Source: Enterobacteriaceae bacterium (GTDB lineage: Bacteria > Pseudomonadota > Gammaproteobacteria > Enterobacterales > Enterobacteriaceae). From it: a DNA stretch of 64,000 nucleotides. The DNA lies in assembly GCA_031253755.1 (NCBI GenBank), contig JAIRVT010000022.1, positions 1 to 64,000 on the forward strand, given 5' to 3'. This document shows positions 32,158-41,560 of this stretch, piece after piece (position 1 is the stretch's first letter; each line of letters begins with the position of its first letter). Under the pieces are notes generated by a model. That model was not told the DNA's origin and made no database searches. It was given only the letters and a program-made list of their open reading frames with translations. A program made the translations under genes and the position numbers.

Positions 32158-32293
32158 ATACCCGTCTCTTGCAAATTGCATCTTATATCTCCCCACACAG
32201 CGGGGAGATATAAGCATTCACATGGTTTTGTAAACTGCCGGCTTTGTAAACTGCCGATTTTGTAAACTGAACATTGAAGTTGGATTGGTATAG
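32158..32293. repeat. Family B inverted-repeat element with internal tandem repeat
   Basis: Begins TATACCCGTCTCTTGCAAAT, has a central hairpin TATCTCCCC...GGGGAGATA around 32190-32205, and ends GAAGTTGGATTGGTATA. It includes three tandem copies of TTTTGTAAACTGCCG or close variants (32226-32240, 32241-32256, 32257-32270), absent from the other copies. The remaining bases of 32009-32420 hold the radA-nadR spacer with no gene. Confidence 0.7.
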
Positions 32294-32420
32294 ATTAATA
32301 TCAGAATAAATAAAATAGATAATTAATGAATTACACTAAAAATTTATCGTTATTTTTCTCGATAACAGAATCACCATCATTGGGTGAAAATTCCCGGCAC
32401 ATATAACCGGAGCAAGTGAG

Positions 32421-33809
32421 TTAATCATCCAACTCATCAAGGACAGACAAAGCATCCGCCAATTTTTTGACGCCGAAGACTTTCATTTCCGGTAAGACTT
32501 TTTTCGGCATATTGGCAAAGGGAACAATGACTCGCTTAAAACCGTGTTTGGCCGCTTCGGTGATACGTTCCTGACCACTGGGAACAGGGCGGATTTCGCC
32601 TGCCAGCCCGACTTCTCCAAATACGACTAAATCACGGGGTAACGGGCGATCCCGGAAGCTGGAAACCAAAGAGAGCAATAGGGCGAGGTCAGCGCTGGTT
32701 TCAGTGACTTTCACGCCACCGACCACATTCACAAATACATCCTGATCGGACATTTGCAAACCACCGTGTTTATGCAAAATAGCCAACAAAATTGCCAGCC
32801 GATTCTGTTCAAGCCCTACGGCGACCCGGCGCGGATTGGACATCATCGAGTGATCCACCAGCGCCTGAATTTCCACCAGTAAGGGGCGAGTACCTTCCCA
32901 GACAATCATGACGGAGCTGCCTGACGTGATCTCATCACCCCGGCTTAAAAAAATCGCAGAAGGATTGTTCACTTCTCTTAGCCCCTGTTCGGTCATGGCG
33001 AACACGCCGAGTTCATTGACGGCACCGAAACGGTTTTTATGGCTGCGTAAAGTTCGGAAACGAGAATCGGCTTCCCCATCCAGCATGACCGAACAGTCGA
33101 TACAGTGTTCAAGCACCTTCGGTCCGGCCAGAGAACCATCTTTTGTCACATGACCGACCATGATAATCGCAACGCCACGGGTTTTGGCAAACCGGGTCAG
33201 ATAAGCGGCGGTTTCTCTGACCTGCGCCACACTGCCCGGTGAAGACTGGATATCCGCCATGTGCATGACCTGAATGGAGTCAATGACCATCAGTTTCGGC
33301 TGCTCTTGCTCGGCAATCAGGCAAATCTGCTCAATGCTCGTTTCCGAAAGCATATTCAGTTTATCCGTCGGCAGGCCGAGCCGATGTGCCCGCATTGCCA
33401 CCTGCTGCAATGATTCCTCACCGGTGACATATAAGGTTTTCATCTGTCCGGATAACTGGCACATGGTCTGGAGTAACAGCGTACTTTTCCCTGCGCCCGG
33501 ATTTCCCCCGATCAAAATGGCACTGCCGGGGACGACTCCGCCACCCAATACACGGTCAAATTCTTTAAATCCGGTGGAGAAACGGGGCACTTCTTCCAGA
33601 CTGATTTCAGACAGTTTTTGTACTTTGCTGACGCCGGCATCGCCGGCATAACCGCTGAACCGCTCAGCGCGGGAAGAAGATGAAACAGAGGCTAAACGCA
33701 CCTCTGTAATCGTATTCCATGCCTGACACGCCGTACATTGCCCCTGCCAGCGGGGATAATCCGATCCACATTCGTTACAGACAAACGCCCGTTTGATCGC
33801 TTTTGCCAC
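32421..33809 (-). CDS. radA: DNA repair protein RadA (Sms)
   Basis: 462 aa RecA-like DnaB-type helicase that drives branch migration in recombination. N-terminal C4 zinc finger with Cys11, Cys14, Cys25 and Cys28; Walker A GGNPGAGKSTLLLQ; the RadA-specific KNRFG motif in SHKNRFGAVNE; C-terminal Lon-like domain with GEVGLAGEIRPV. It follows serB by 38 bases on the same strand (serB-radA-nadR order as in E. coli) and is likely cotranscribed with serB. Confidence 0.98.
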   Translation of the reverse strand: MAKAIKRAFVCNECGSDYPRWQGQCTACQAWNTITEVRLASVSSSSRAERFSGYAGDAGVSKVQKLSEISLEEVPRFSTGFKEFDRVLGGGVVPGSAILIGGNPGAGKSTLLLQTMCQLSGQMKTLYVTGEESLQQVAMRAHRLGLPTDKLNMLSETSIEQICLIAEQEQPKLMVIDSIQVMHMADIQSSPGSVAQVRETAAYLTRFAKTRGVAIIMVGHVTKDGSLAGPKVLEHCIDCSVMLDGEADSRFRTLRSHKNRFGAVNELGVFAMTEQGLREVNNPSAIFLSRGDEITSGSSVMIVWEGTRPLLVEIQALVDHSMMSNPRRVAVGLEQNRLAILLAILHKHGGLQMSDQDVFVNVVGGVKVTETSADLALLLSLVSSFRDRPLPRDLVVFGEVGLAGEIRPVPSGQERITEAAKHGFKRVIVPFANMPKKVLPEMKVFGVKKLADALSVLDELDD

Positions 33810-33847
33810 TGTATAACCTCCCTACATTCTCCCTGATTGGCTGTAAA

Positions 33848-34825
33848 TTAACGTTCTTCGTGTTTTAAACCGCCGCTCAAAACACACAGAACGCCCATCA
33901 AATCCGCATGGCGAATTGCCACTTTCGCATGAGCGTAAACTTTCGGTTTCGCATGGTAGGCAATGCCCAGCCCTGCCTTGCGGATCATTTTCAAATCGTT
34001 GGCCCCGTCACCGATGGCGATAGTCTGACTGAGCGGGATCTCCAGCTCTTTTGCCAGCCGTATCAACGTGGTGGCTTTATGTTTTGCATCAACAATCGGC
34101 CCTTTGATTTTGCCTGTCAGTTTGCCATCTTTGATTTCGAGATGATTGGCAACAGCGGCAAATAGGCGCAGTTTCTGGCGGAGATTGTCGGCAAAGAAAG
34201 TAAAACCGCCAGAGGCAATCGCAATATGCCAGTCCAGAGATTGCAGTTTGCGGACCAGACTGGTCAGGCCGGGAGTCAGTGGTAGTGTATCCATGACCTG
34301 CTGTAATATTGCGGCATCTGCTCCCGCCAGTTGAGCGACCCGCAGATGTAAACTTTCAGAGAAATCCAGCTCTCCCTGCATCGCCCGTTCGGTAATTTCG
34401 GCGACTTTTTCACCCACGCCCGCCAACCGGGCAATTTCATCAATGCACTCAATCTGGATAGCGGTTGAATCCATATCCATCACCAATAATCCGGGAGCGC
34501 GCAGGCGGGGGATCTGCCCCAGCGGGACGACATCCAAAAGGCATTCATCTGCCAATCGTTTGATCCGTGAGGAGAGGCTGCCGGCGATACGGACAACCTG
34601 ATAGTCATCAATACGCCATGAAGAAACCACAACAATGGCAACGCCCAGACGATGCTGAAAATTACTGATATGCTGTTTATTCAAATCGCGGCCATAGAGT
34701 AACCAGCCACTGTCCCCGGCCCGGTAATCCAGTGGCATGACTTCATCCCCACTGAGAGATAACGGTAATCCCGGCCATTTATGGATTTCATCGGGTAAAT
34801 AGCGATAGGCCAGATTGTTAGACAT
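33848..34825 (-). CDS. serB: Phosphoserine phosphatase
   Basis: 325 aa HAD-family enzyme for the last step of serine synthesis. N-terminal regulatory part (WPGLPLSLSGDEVMPLDY), then the HAD core with nucleophile Asp117 and Asp119 in VMDMDSTAIQ, SGGFTFF and GDGANDLKMI. An AGGAG nine bases upstream supports ATG 34825 over one eight codons further. It is divergent from ytjB. Confidence 0.97.
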   Translation of the reverse strand: MSNNLAYRYLPDEIHKWPGLPLSLSGDEVMPLDYRAGDSGWLLYGRDLNKQHISNFQHRLGVAIVVVSSWRIDDYQVVRIAGSLSSRIKRLADECLLDVVPLGQIPRLRAPGLLVMDMDSTAIQIECIDEIARLAGVGEKVAEITERAMQGELDFSESLHLRVAQLAGADAAILQQVMDTLPLTPGLTSLVRKLQSLDWHIAIASGGFTFFADNLRQKLRLFAAVANHLEIKDGKLTGKIKGPIVDAKHKATTLIRLAKELEIPLSQTIAIGDGANDLKMIRKAGLGIAYHAKPKVYAHAKVAIRHADLMGVLCVLSGGLKHEER

Positions 34826-34987
34826 GAATGTCGGCTCCTGTAATTCCATGTAATTTTGGCAGGCAAAAAATGCTTTTCAAATTGTTCTTCTTTCCAAGTT
34901 ATCCTATCACTCCCCCTATCCCGTCACTACCTCATCTGGCAATATGAAGTGTGACAAATGTCGAGTGAATAACCATGAGTGATATCC

Positions 34988-35638
34988 ATGAGTAAAGCAA
35001 AACTGAAATTTCGCCTGCATAAAACGGCGATTATTTTAATCTGTATAGCGCTGCTGGCGTCACTGATGCAGGGCGTTTCCTATTTTAGCCGTTCGCAACA
35101 ACAGGCAAATATTGATCAATTTGAGGATCTAGCCAATACGCTGGCAAAACAGGTTGCATTCAGTTTGTCTGATTATATGGAAAATGGCGGTAATGATCTT
35201 AATAATAAGAAGATTCTTGATAATCTTAATCATCTGACCAACAAAAGCCGCATTCTGGATGCCAGCGTTTATCTGGAAAACGGGACGCAAATCGCCCGCA
35301 GTGGTGAGACTAATTCTGTTCGCGAACGGTTAGCGTTGGATGGGAAAAAATCAGGCAGCTATTTTAATCAGCAGGTAGTCGTCCCTATACCGGGCAAGAA
35401 TAAACCGAAAGGTTTTCTGCGTCTGACGCTGGATACACACAAGCTGGCAACGGAATCGAAGCAAGTCGATAATACCACCAACCTGCTCAGGATCATGCTG
35501 CTGTTAGCGCTGGCGATAGGGTTTATCTTGGCTCATAACTTACTCCAGCTGGCACCCAGCCGTTGGCAGCAATCGCCTTACCTGCTGACAGCGAATACCG
35601 CTTCGGATGATGAAGATGAGAAAAAAGAGGCAACGTGA
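34988..35638 (+). CDS. ytjB: Membrane protein YtjB (Smp)
   Basis: 216 aa inner-membrane protein of unknown role, conserved divergently from serB. One N-terminal membrane segment (TAIILICIALLASLMQGV), an extracytoplasmic middle of about 120 residues, and a second segment near 165-185 (LLRIMLLLALAIGFILAHNL). A GTG three codons upstream is an alternative start; the ATG matches family MSKAKLKFRLHK. Confidence 0.88.
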   Translation: MSKAKLKFRLHKTAIILICIALLASLMQGVSYFSRSQQQANIDQFEDLANTLAKQVAFSLSDYMENGGNDLNNKKILDNLNHLTNKSRILDASVYLENGTQIARSGETNSVRERLALDGKKSGSYFNQQVVVPIPGKNKPKGFLRLTLDTHKLATESKQVDNTTNLLRIMLLLALAIGFILAHNLLQLAPSRWQQSPYLLTANTASDDEDEKKEAT

Positions 35639-35709
35639 AAGACGACGGGTAGAGGAGAAAAACAGTGCGGCCTGATGGAAACTAACAAAGATCGCCGCAC
35701 TGTTTGGTT

Positions 35710-36012
35710 TTATTGTTTCTCATCTTGAGGGTGAATTTCGTAATACAATCTAAAACAGATGGAATAAATCAACGAATGTAATAAGGAAGCGCCAATAGCT
35801 CCGTAAAAAATAAGGTTATGTTGTGAAAAACCTGAATAAACCAGAGGTGGATGACCAAATCGGAAAACATACATATGAAATGCAATCGCCAATATCGTCA
35901 GCATAATCCCGGAAAAATTATGGTAGACATGGTGTGACAGCATAAACCATTTGACCGCAAAGAAAAAAGGAATCAGCATCAACATGGAAACTATTATGTA
36001 AGTCATTATCAT
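35710..36012 (-). CDS. Small membrane protein, unrecognised
   Basis: 100 aa with three hydrophobic segments (about 3-20, 35-52 and 68-88) and a charged C-terminal tail HPQDEKQ. No family recognised. AGGG precedes the first ATG closely; the ATG two codons later has better spacing. It stands alone between ytjB and a DUF2007-like gene in DNA more AT-rich than the core genes. Confidence 0.6.
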   Translation of the reverse strand: MIMTYIIVSMLMLIPFFFAVKWFMLSHHVYHNFSGIMLTILAIAFHMYVFRFGHPPLVYSGFSQHNLIFYGAIGASLLHSLIYSICFRLYYEIHPQDEKQ

Positions 36013-36320
36013 TTGCCCTAGCTCGATGGAAGTTCCATCATGAAATTATTTATACCGATTATCACTAAATCAAACTAATTACTTATTCGGTACGGTTTAT
36101 TATTCACTCCTGTTGCTGTTTAAAAGTGATGTGCATAAGACTAGACTGCACTTTATATACGAATAGTAAACGGATTTATTATTGATATTTCTTATAAGAT
36201 TGATAGATATTTTAAATAATAACTATGCGACTGGAGCGAGCGCAGCCAACAAATAAGCAACTCGAAAGACGACGGATATAACAGCAGATAGCAGGAATCA
36301 TGCAGAGTTGAAATGTGTTT
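36013..36320. repeat. Gene-free region with a family A repeat end at about 36228-36280
   Basis: GACTGGAGCGAGCGCAGCC is followed by CAACTCGAAAGACGACGGAT, the inverted form of one half of the 140-bp element. The left half is missing. The rest is AT-rich promoter DNA of the small membrane protein. Confidence 0.55.
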
Positions 36321-36728
36321 TTATGATGACTCATCAAATTTTATAGGCAACGCAATATTACTTATTAGGTAAATTAACAGGACTAAAAAAGTATTAATTA
36401 ATACAGAAAGTGGACGGTTTGATGATATTGAAGATGAAAATTTGGTAACCGATTTTTTATCGTCTGGCTTTTCATCTAATAAATATCGGTTATCATCAAT
36501 TTCAGAAAGTATTTCCTGAGCGCGTTTTTGGTCTAAATGGTGTACCAGTAATTTCACCCCACCAAATGCAGAAGAGCACATATAATTATTCCACACCACT
36601 TCTTCATCGATAATTTCAGCACAGATACCTTCTGATAACATTCTGCCAAAAACAATACGTGCTTCTATCGGAGACATGAAATTAGCCAAGAATTGCATCT
36701 GGCCTCTTTGCGGAGATAGATTCCACAT
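36321..36728 (-). CDS. DUF2007-like protein with C-terminal membrane anchor
   Basis: 135 aa. Residues 10-72 look like the DUF2007 (putative signal-transducing) fold: FMSPIEARIVFGRMLSEGI at the helix and GGVKLLVHHLDQKRAQEIL at the end. A polar linker follows, then one membrane segment (SVLINTFLVLLIYLISNIAL) near 108-127. The ATG has GAGGTC upstream. Role unknown; the domain resembles a small ligand or PII-like adaptor, here tethered to the membrane. Confidence 0.65.
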   Translation of the reverse strand: MWNLSPQRGQMQFLANFMSPIEARIVFGRMLSEGICAEIIDEEVVWNNYMCSSAFGGVKLLVHHLDQKRAQEILSEIDDNRYLLDEKPDDKKSVTKFSSSISSNRPLSVLINTFLVLLIYLISNIALPIKFDESS

Positions 36729-36851
36729 AATGACCTCTTTATAAGAAATATGTGAAATTAAGTTTATCAGATATTTTTGGCTGGAGTATGCGTTACGGGA
36801 TTATTGGCCGTTTTGCAGCCAAAAAATTATTCATATCCACCACCTTTTAAG

Positions 36852-36958
36852 ATGAGTCTTAATTATCTCCCCGCCGCCGCGGGGAGATATAAACACTTAT
36901 ATACCCGTTGTCTTTCAAGTCGCCTCTTTATTTGTGGCAACTTGGCGTAGCCAGCTTT
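36852..36958. repeat. Adjacent fragments of family B and family A repeats
   Basis: ATCTCCCCGCCGCCGCGGGG (36860-36885) with GAGATATAAACACTT is a family B hairpin; directly after it TACCCGTTGTCTTTCAAGT (36902 on) is a family A left end running up to the dkgA stop codon. Two mobile repeats sit side by side here. Confidence 0.65.
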
Positions 36959-37796
36959 AGCTGAGAATAAACAGATTATAAGTATCAGGATTAGGCCCGA
37001 TACGTTTGCCAATATCTAATCCGGCCATTGCTGTCAGGTCGTCTTTCTCCAATTTGAAATCAAAAACATCAAAGTTTTCTTTAATACGGGAAGGCGTCAC
37101 CGATTTAGGAATAGCAATCATGCCGCAATCAAGATGCCAGCGAATAACGATTTGAGCCGGGGTTTTTTCATATTTCATTGCCAGGCTTTCAATTAATGGA
37201 TGATCAAAAACACCTTGGCCACCGTGTGACAACGGGCTCCAGGATTCAGTGGTAATATTATGAGTCGCATTCCATGAATGTAATTGTCGTTGTTGCATTA
37301 ACGGGTGCAGCTCAATTTGATTAATGGCAGGCGCAACGCCTGTTTCTGAGATTAATTTCTGTAAATGTTCAATGTGGAAATTACATACACCGATACTGCG
37401 CACCAAGCCGGATTCTTTCAGCTCAATAAACTGCTGCCATGTTTCCAGATATTTATCCTGTTGGGGAACCGGCCAGTGAATCAGAAAGAGATCGATGTAA
37501 TCCATCCTGAGCTTATCCAGACTCTCCTGTAACGCCGTTTTTGCATCCTGATGGCGGTCATTCCACAGCTTCGTTGAGATAAAAATCTCTTCGCGTGGAA
37601 TATCGCTTGCTTGTATTGCTTTTCCAACTCCTTTCTCATTGTGATAAATTGCCGCAGTATCAATGGAACGGTAGCCCACTTCTAATGCGGTGTGGATGGC
37701 ATGAACAACCTGCTCATTACTCGCCTGCCAAACGCCCAGTCCTAATTGTGGCATGAGATTCCCATCAACGAGTTTGATAATGGTTTGCTGACCCAT
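36957..37796 (-). CDS. dkgA: 2,5-diketo-D-gluconate reductase A (aldo/keto reductase)
   Basis: 279 aa NADPH-dependent aldo/keto reductase that reduces 2,5-diketogluconate, methylglyoxal and beta-keto esters. Tetrad: Asp46 and Tyr51 in RSIDTAAIYHNE, Lys76 in STKLWND, His107 in LIHWPV. The NADPH motif IPKSVTPSRIKENFDVFDF is near the C-terminus. AAGGAGG is well placed upstream. The last residues LFILS differ from the usual GG end and the stop lies at the border of a repeat element, which may have replaced the original tail. Next to yghB and metC, as in E. coli. Confidence 0.95.
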   Translation of the reverse strand: MGQQTIIKLVDGNLMPQLGLGVWQASNEQVVHAIHTALEVGYRSIDTAAIYHNEKGVGKAIQASDIPREEIFISTKLWNDRHQDAKTALQESLDKLRMDYIDLFLIHWPVPQQDKYLETWQQFIELKESGLVRSIGVCNFHIEHLQKLISETGVAPAINQIELHPLMQQRQLHSWNATHNITTESWSPLSHGGQGVFDHPLIESLAMKYEKTPAQIVIRWHLDCGMIAIPKSVTPSRIKENFDVFDFKLEKDDLTAMAGLDIGKRIGPNPDTYNLFILS

Positions 37797-37825
37797 TCTT
37801 ACCTCCTTCAGAACTTCAAAAAATT

Positions 37826-38494
37826 CTATTTTTTTGATGATGCCTTTTTATGACGGTAATACATTACTAGAGAAGCCGTTAGCCCGCTGACCAGCAAAAC
37901 GACAGGCAAGATCATCAAAATATTCATGACTAAATCCTGATGAGCCTTGACGTAAGGAATTTGGTTCAAGATATAGCCTAAACCCACAATGATGATGACC
38001 CACAATAAGCCACTTAACCAGTTAAAAAATTGAAACCTTTTGCTGTTTAAACCAGAGATGCCCGCGAAAGTGGGCAGAATAGTACGGATAAAAGCCAGAA
38101 AGCGCCCGATTAACAGAGCGGTCAGCCCGTGTTTGGCGAATAATACATTCGCGCGTTGGCGGTATTGCAGCGGAAGGTGACTCAGCCAATTTTGGACGAC
38201 ACGGGTGTGCCCCAGCCAGCGTCCCTGTAAATATCCCAGCCAACATCCAAGGCTTGCCGCGATAGTCATCAATAGGACAGCGGGAATGAATGCCATGACA
38301 CCTTTGGCGATCAACGCACCGGTCAGGATCAGCAGCGTATCGCCGGGTAAAAATGCGGCGGGCAAAAAACCGTTTTCCAGCACCAGTGTAGTGAAAATAA
38401 CACCGTAGATAATCCAGATAACATCGGGATTGGCGAGTTGGGTAAAATCATGCTGACTCAGGGCACGCACGATCTCGCTTAACGTTTCCATCAT
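37826..38494 (-). CDS. yghB: DedA family membrane protein YghB
   Basis: 222 aa inner-membrane DedA/SNARE-associated family protein. In E. coli YghB and YqjA are needed for proton-motive-force homeostasis, cell division and drug tolerance. Conserved [20 protein letters not shown], and [17 protein letters not shown] with the essential Arg; about five membrane segments. It shares the metC-yghB-dkgA strand and spacing, probably one unit. Confidence 0.93.
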   Translation of the reverse strand: MMETLSEIVRALSQHDFTQLANPDVIWIIYGVIFTTLVLENGFLPAAFLPGDTLLILTGALIAKGVMAFIPAVLLMTIAASLGCWLGYLQGRWLGHTRVVQNWLSHLPLQYRQRANVLFAKHGLTALLIGRFLAFIRTILPTFAGISGLNSKRFQFFNWLSGLLWVIIIVGLGYILNQIPYVKAHQDLVMNILMILPVVLLVSGLTASLVMYYRHKKASSKK

Positions 38495-38702
38495 TTATCC
38501 TGTAAATTTGCTTGAATTTTGCACAATATTTCTGTGCATTAAATGAGCTAAATGGCACATATTGCACCCAGTGTACCGCAAAATGATGCCAGATGAGTTG
38601 ATTTGATTCGGTATATAGCCTACGGATTTCGGGCAGCATCGTGGCTGCCTACATTATAAGACAGCCACTGCTATTAGAAGGAACGGAGAGGAAAACCGGG
38701 CA

Positions 38703-39893
38703 TCACCGGGCAATGCGGGCAAAACCGGCGTCTAAATCATCAATCAGATCCTGAGGGTGTTCCAGACCAATATGTACACGGATTAATGTGCCTGTTTTGG
38801 GCGGAAAGTCGAAGCGACGCAGCGCGACGAGTGATTCAGACTGAATACCTAAAATTAGCGATTCATACCCGCCCCATGAAAACGCCATTTTAAAATGTTT
38901 GAAATTATCAAGATAATGAGCGAGCTGTTCGGCAGTCAGATGGGTATTCAGGAGAAAAGAAAACAGCCCGCAGGCACCGGTGAAATCACGTTTGAAATAC
39001 TCATGACCGGGGCAGGAGGGCAACGCAGGGTGATACACCGCGCTGACTTCAGGCCGTTTGGATAACCATTCGGCAATTTTAATACTGTTTTCTTCATGTT
39101 GTTTTAAACGCAGAGCCAGCGTATGTAACCCACGGCTTGCCGCATAGACGGTATCAGGATCAGCGATTTGCCCCATCAGATAAGACCCTTCCCGCAGTTT
39201 TTCCCAACATCGCTGATTGGCGACAGCGGTGCCTAACATGCCATCTGAGTGACCGATAATATATTTGGTGGCGGATTGGATAGAAATATCGATGCCAAAA
39301 TCCAGTGCCTTGAAGAGAACGCCGGCCGCCCAAGTATTATCGATCATAATGACAATATCTGGATTGACCTGCCGGATAGCGTGCACAATTGCCGGAATAT
39401 CCTGAACTTCCATCGTGAGAGAACCGGGGGATTCCAAAAAGACCACTTTGGTATTTGGCTGAATTAGCGTGGCAATTTCTGTACCAATCTGGGGATCAAA
39501 ATAATCAGTCGCAATGGCCAATTTTTTCAGCACATGCTGGCAAAACTCTTGTGTCGGTTCATAAGCCGAACCCGTTACCAAAATATGATCGCCGGTTGCC
39601 ACAAATGCCAGAATACTATGGGTAATCGCGGCAGTACCGGAGGGATACAAAGCACAACCGGCGCCACCTTCCAGCTCGGTCATCGCTTCCTGAAACGCAA
39701 AATGCGTCAATGTGCCCCGACGCCCATAGAATAATTCACCGTTGGCACGGTTTTTCATGGCGTGCCGTAAGTCTGCAACTGAATTAAAAATGATGGATGA
39801 AGCGCGCTGGATGACAGGGTTGATCGCATTTAGCGTGAATTTTTGCCGTCTTCCGGCACTGACCAGACGGGTCTCCAGTTTCTTTTCTGCCAT
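38703..39893 (-). CDS. metC: Cystathionine beta-lyase
   Basis: 396 aa PLP enzyme splitting cystathionine to homocysteine in methionine synthesis. [15 protein letters not shown] is the family start, preceded by GAGGAGAAGAGGCG, so ATG 39893 is used instead of an open frame 12 codons longer. The PLP lysine is Lys210 in [15 protein letters not shown]; the region [16 protein letters not shown] is conserved. A MetJ box was not clear by eye. Confidence 0.97.
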   Translation of the reverse strand: MAEKKLETRLVSAGRRQKFTLNAINPVIQRASSIIFNSVADLRHAMKNRANGELFYGRRGTLTHFAFQEAMTELEGGAGCALYPSGTAAITHSILAFVATGDHILVTGSAYEPTQEFCQHVLKKLAIATDYFDPQIGTEIATLIQPNTKVVFLESPGSLTMEVQDIPAIVHAIRQVNPDIVIMIDNTWAAGVLFKALDFGIDISIQSATKYIIGHSDGMLGTAVANQRCWEKLREGSYLMGQIADPDTVYAASRGLHTLALRLKQHEENSIKIAEWLSKRPEVSAVYHPALPSCPGHEYFKRDFTGACGLFSFLLNTHLTAEQLAHYLDNFKHFKMAFSWGGYESLILGIQSESLVALRRFDFPPKTGTLIRVHIGLEHPQDLIDDLDAGFARIAR

Positions 39894-40094
39894 CGCCTCT
39901 TCTCCTCTCAATGAATGACAAACACTCAAATATTGCTTAGCAAATTAAAAGATTTTTTACATTTTTTATAGAGCAATTCTGACAACTTGACGAAAATTCA
40001 AGATGAGAGGTAAAGACGAAAGAAAGTAATTACCCGAACCTATGATAATCCGCCAAATTGTTGGCGGATTAAGTATTAATTAACGTTTAGTGAA

Positions 40095-40520
40095 TTATTT
40101 CCATATACAATCACCTTTTTCTTCGTCATAGGCATCCCAGTTTTCTTCAAATTCTACCGATTTATTTTTTTTATTTGTATAGGTGAAACCAAAGAATCTT
40201 GTACCTTGTGACATCACTGTATAAGTTCCATTAACTTTACCATCAATTATTTCACTCCATACTATGGTATAGATAGATGGTCTATCATCAATTAACATTT
40301 CATCATCTTTAACAAAAACAAGTGGTATAGCGATATCAGATTTTTCATACTTAACATAACCAATATCAGCTTTATCTTTTGTTGAAAAAAAATTTACATA
40401 TTTTATATTAATTGATTTTTTATCGTGTAAAGTAAAGCACCTAAAATAAGAGTGAAATTCAGAAGCAGAGACCCCAGAAGATAATGAAACCAGTAAAATA
40501 AAAATAAACGTCTTAATCAT
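40095..40520 (-). CDS. Small secreted protein, paralogue 2 of tandem family
   Basis: 141 aa, no family recognised. Signal peptide MIKTFIFILLVSLSSGVSAS with cleavage after SAS; mature part about 120 residues with two cysteines, one near the start (RCFTL) and one at the end in GDCIWK, likely a disulphide. It closely resembles the next gene: VKYEKSDIAIPLVFVKDDE, then IDGKVNGTYT and DCIWK are shared. AGG-rich ribosome site. Downstream lies CCGCCAAATTGTTGGCGG, a 7-bp hairpin repeated after the other copy. A periplasmic or secreted role is inference. Confidence 0.72.
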   Translation of the reverse strand: MIKTFIFILLVSLSSGVSASEFHSYFRCFTLHDKKSINIKYVNFFSTKDKADIGYVKYEKSDIAIPLVFVKDDEMLIDDRPSIYTIVWSEIIDGKVNGTYTVMSQGTRFFGFTYTNKKNKSVEFEENWDAYDEEKGDCIWK

Positions 40521-40608
40521 TTTAATTTCCTTTAAAGGGAATGGTTGTTTTTTATATTAAAAACCGCCAAACTGTTGGCGGATTAAGTATTAATTAACGT
40601 TTAGTGAA

Positions 40609-41061
40609 TTATTTCCAAATGCAATCATTTGTTTTTTCATCATAAGCCTTTTTAATTCTCGAAAAATATACTCGTTTACCGCTTTCATTATTTTTATATG
40701 AGAATTCAGAGTAATCATCAAAGCCATCAGATCTTGACTTTAAAAAAAACGTATAAATTCCATTAACTTTTCCGTCAATCATTTCATTCCATATCATTGT
40801 CTCGATGGGAGAGCCGGGATAACGTTTGATTTCTTCATATTTAACGAAAACTATCGGTATAGCACTATCAGATTTTTCATATTTAACATAAGTCAGTTCA
40901 GCATTGTCTTTTTCTAAATTCAGCGTAACATGTTTCATATTTATTGGTTTTTTGCCATCATAATGACCCGATGTATAACAAGTCACTGAAGTAGATATAT
41001 CAGAAGCAGAGACCCCAGAAGATAATGAAACCAGTAAAACAAAAATAAACTTCTTAATCAT
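40609..41061 (-). CDS. Small secreted protein, paralogue 1 of tandem family
   Basis: 150 aa. Signal peptide MIKKFIFVLLVSLSSGVSAS is nearly identical to its neighbour, as is the untranslated leader (AAAGGAAATTAAAATG) and the downstream block with a CCGCCAA/TTGGCGG hairpin and ATTAAGTATTAATTAACG. The mature part keeps VKYEKSDSAIPIVFVKYEE, IDGKVNGIYT and NDCIWK, with Cys near the N-terminus (TCYTSGHYD). Conserved ends and diverged middle show duplication followed by divergence. Function unknown. Confidence 0.72.
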   Translation of the reverse strand: MIKKFIFVLLVSLSSGVSASDISTSVTCYTSGHYDGKKPINMKHVTLNLEKDNAELTYVKYEKSDSAIPIVFVKYEEIKRYPGSPIETMIWNEMIDGKVNGIYTFFLKSRSDGFDDYSEFSYKNNESGKRVYFSRIKKAYDEKTNDCIWK

Positions 41062-41144
41062 TTTAATTTCCTTTAAAGGGAATGGTTATTTTGTATGTTT
41101 TAATCCGACTATTTCACTGGCAGATTAAATTAACAATCATAATA

Positions 41145-41246
41145 TTATGAATTATCCCAAATACAATCTTGTTTTTCAGTGTCATAAGCTTCTATATTTT
41201 TCTCAAATTTAATTTGTTTTCCTTTTTTATTTAAAGTAATTAATCA
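41145..41246 (-). pseudogene. C-terminal remnant of a third tandem paralogue
   Basis: A minus-strand frame reading ITLNKKGKQIKFEKNIEAYD then TEKQDCIWDNS and a stop matches the C-terminal ends of the two upstream-facing paralogues (AYDEEKGDCIWK, AYDEKTNDCIWK). The frame stops upstream at 41247; the signal peptide and middle are lost. It adjoins the exbB promoter. Confidence 0.8.
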
Positions 41247-41365
41247 ATTAATCTCGATTTTCATGCGTTTTTTGCGACAATTTACGTGAAAAACAGACTA
41301 TGCAGCGGTGTGCTGCTGATAAGCGACAGTCAAGACAACAGGTCAATAGCATTTTTTTTTCAAAT

Positions 41366-41384
41366 AATAATGATAATTACTATC
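41366..41384. promoter_or_regulatory. Fur box upstream of exbB
   Basis: AATAATGATAATTACTATC matches 16 of 19 positions of GATAATGATAATCATTATC. It lies 177 bases upstream of exbB, so the exbBD operon should be derepressed under iron limitation. The rest of 41247-41560 is leader DNA without a gene. Confidence 0.82.
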
Positions 41385-41560
41385 AAATCGTTAAATGTCT
41401 GATATTATTCAGAGCGATTTTTTCCCTCGTGCAGTGAAGCGCATCGATGAAGTACATCGAACAGGGCGAAAGTGAGCGATGGCTCAACACATATTAGGAT
41501 TAGCAAGTGCGACTCACTGCTAAGTAACAGAATTGATAAAAAAGAGAGTAAGGCTAACTG

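Noticed and set aside
32226..32270. Three short direct repeats that could suggest a CRISPR array
   Set aside because: Repeats are contiguous with no spacers, about 15 bases long, and sit inside a dispersed repeat element; no cas genes.
39894..40090. Possible MetJ box upstream of metC
   Set aside because: No adjacent pairs of AGACGTCT-like octamers were convincing by eye.
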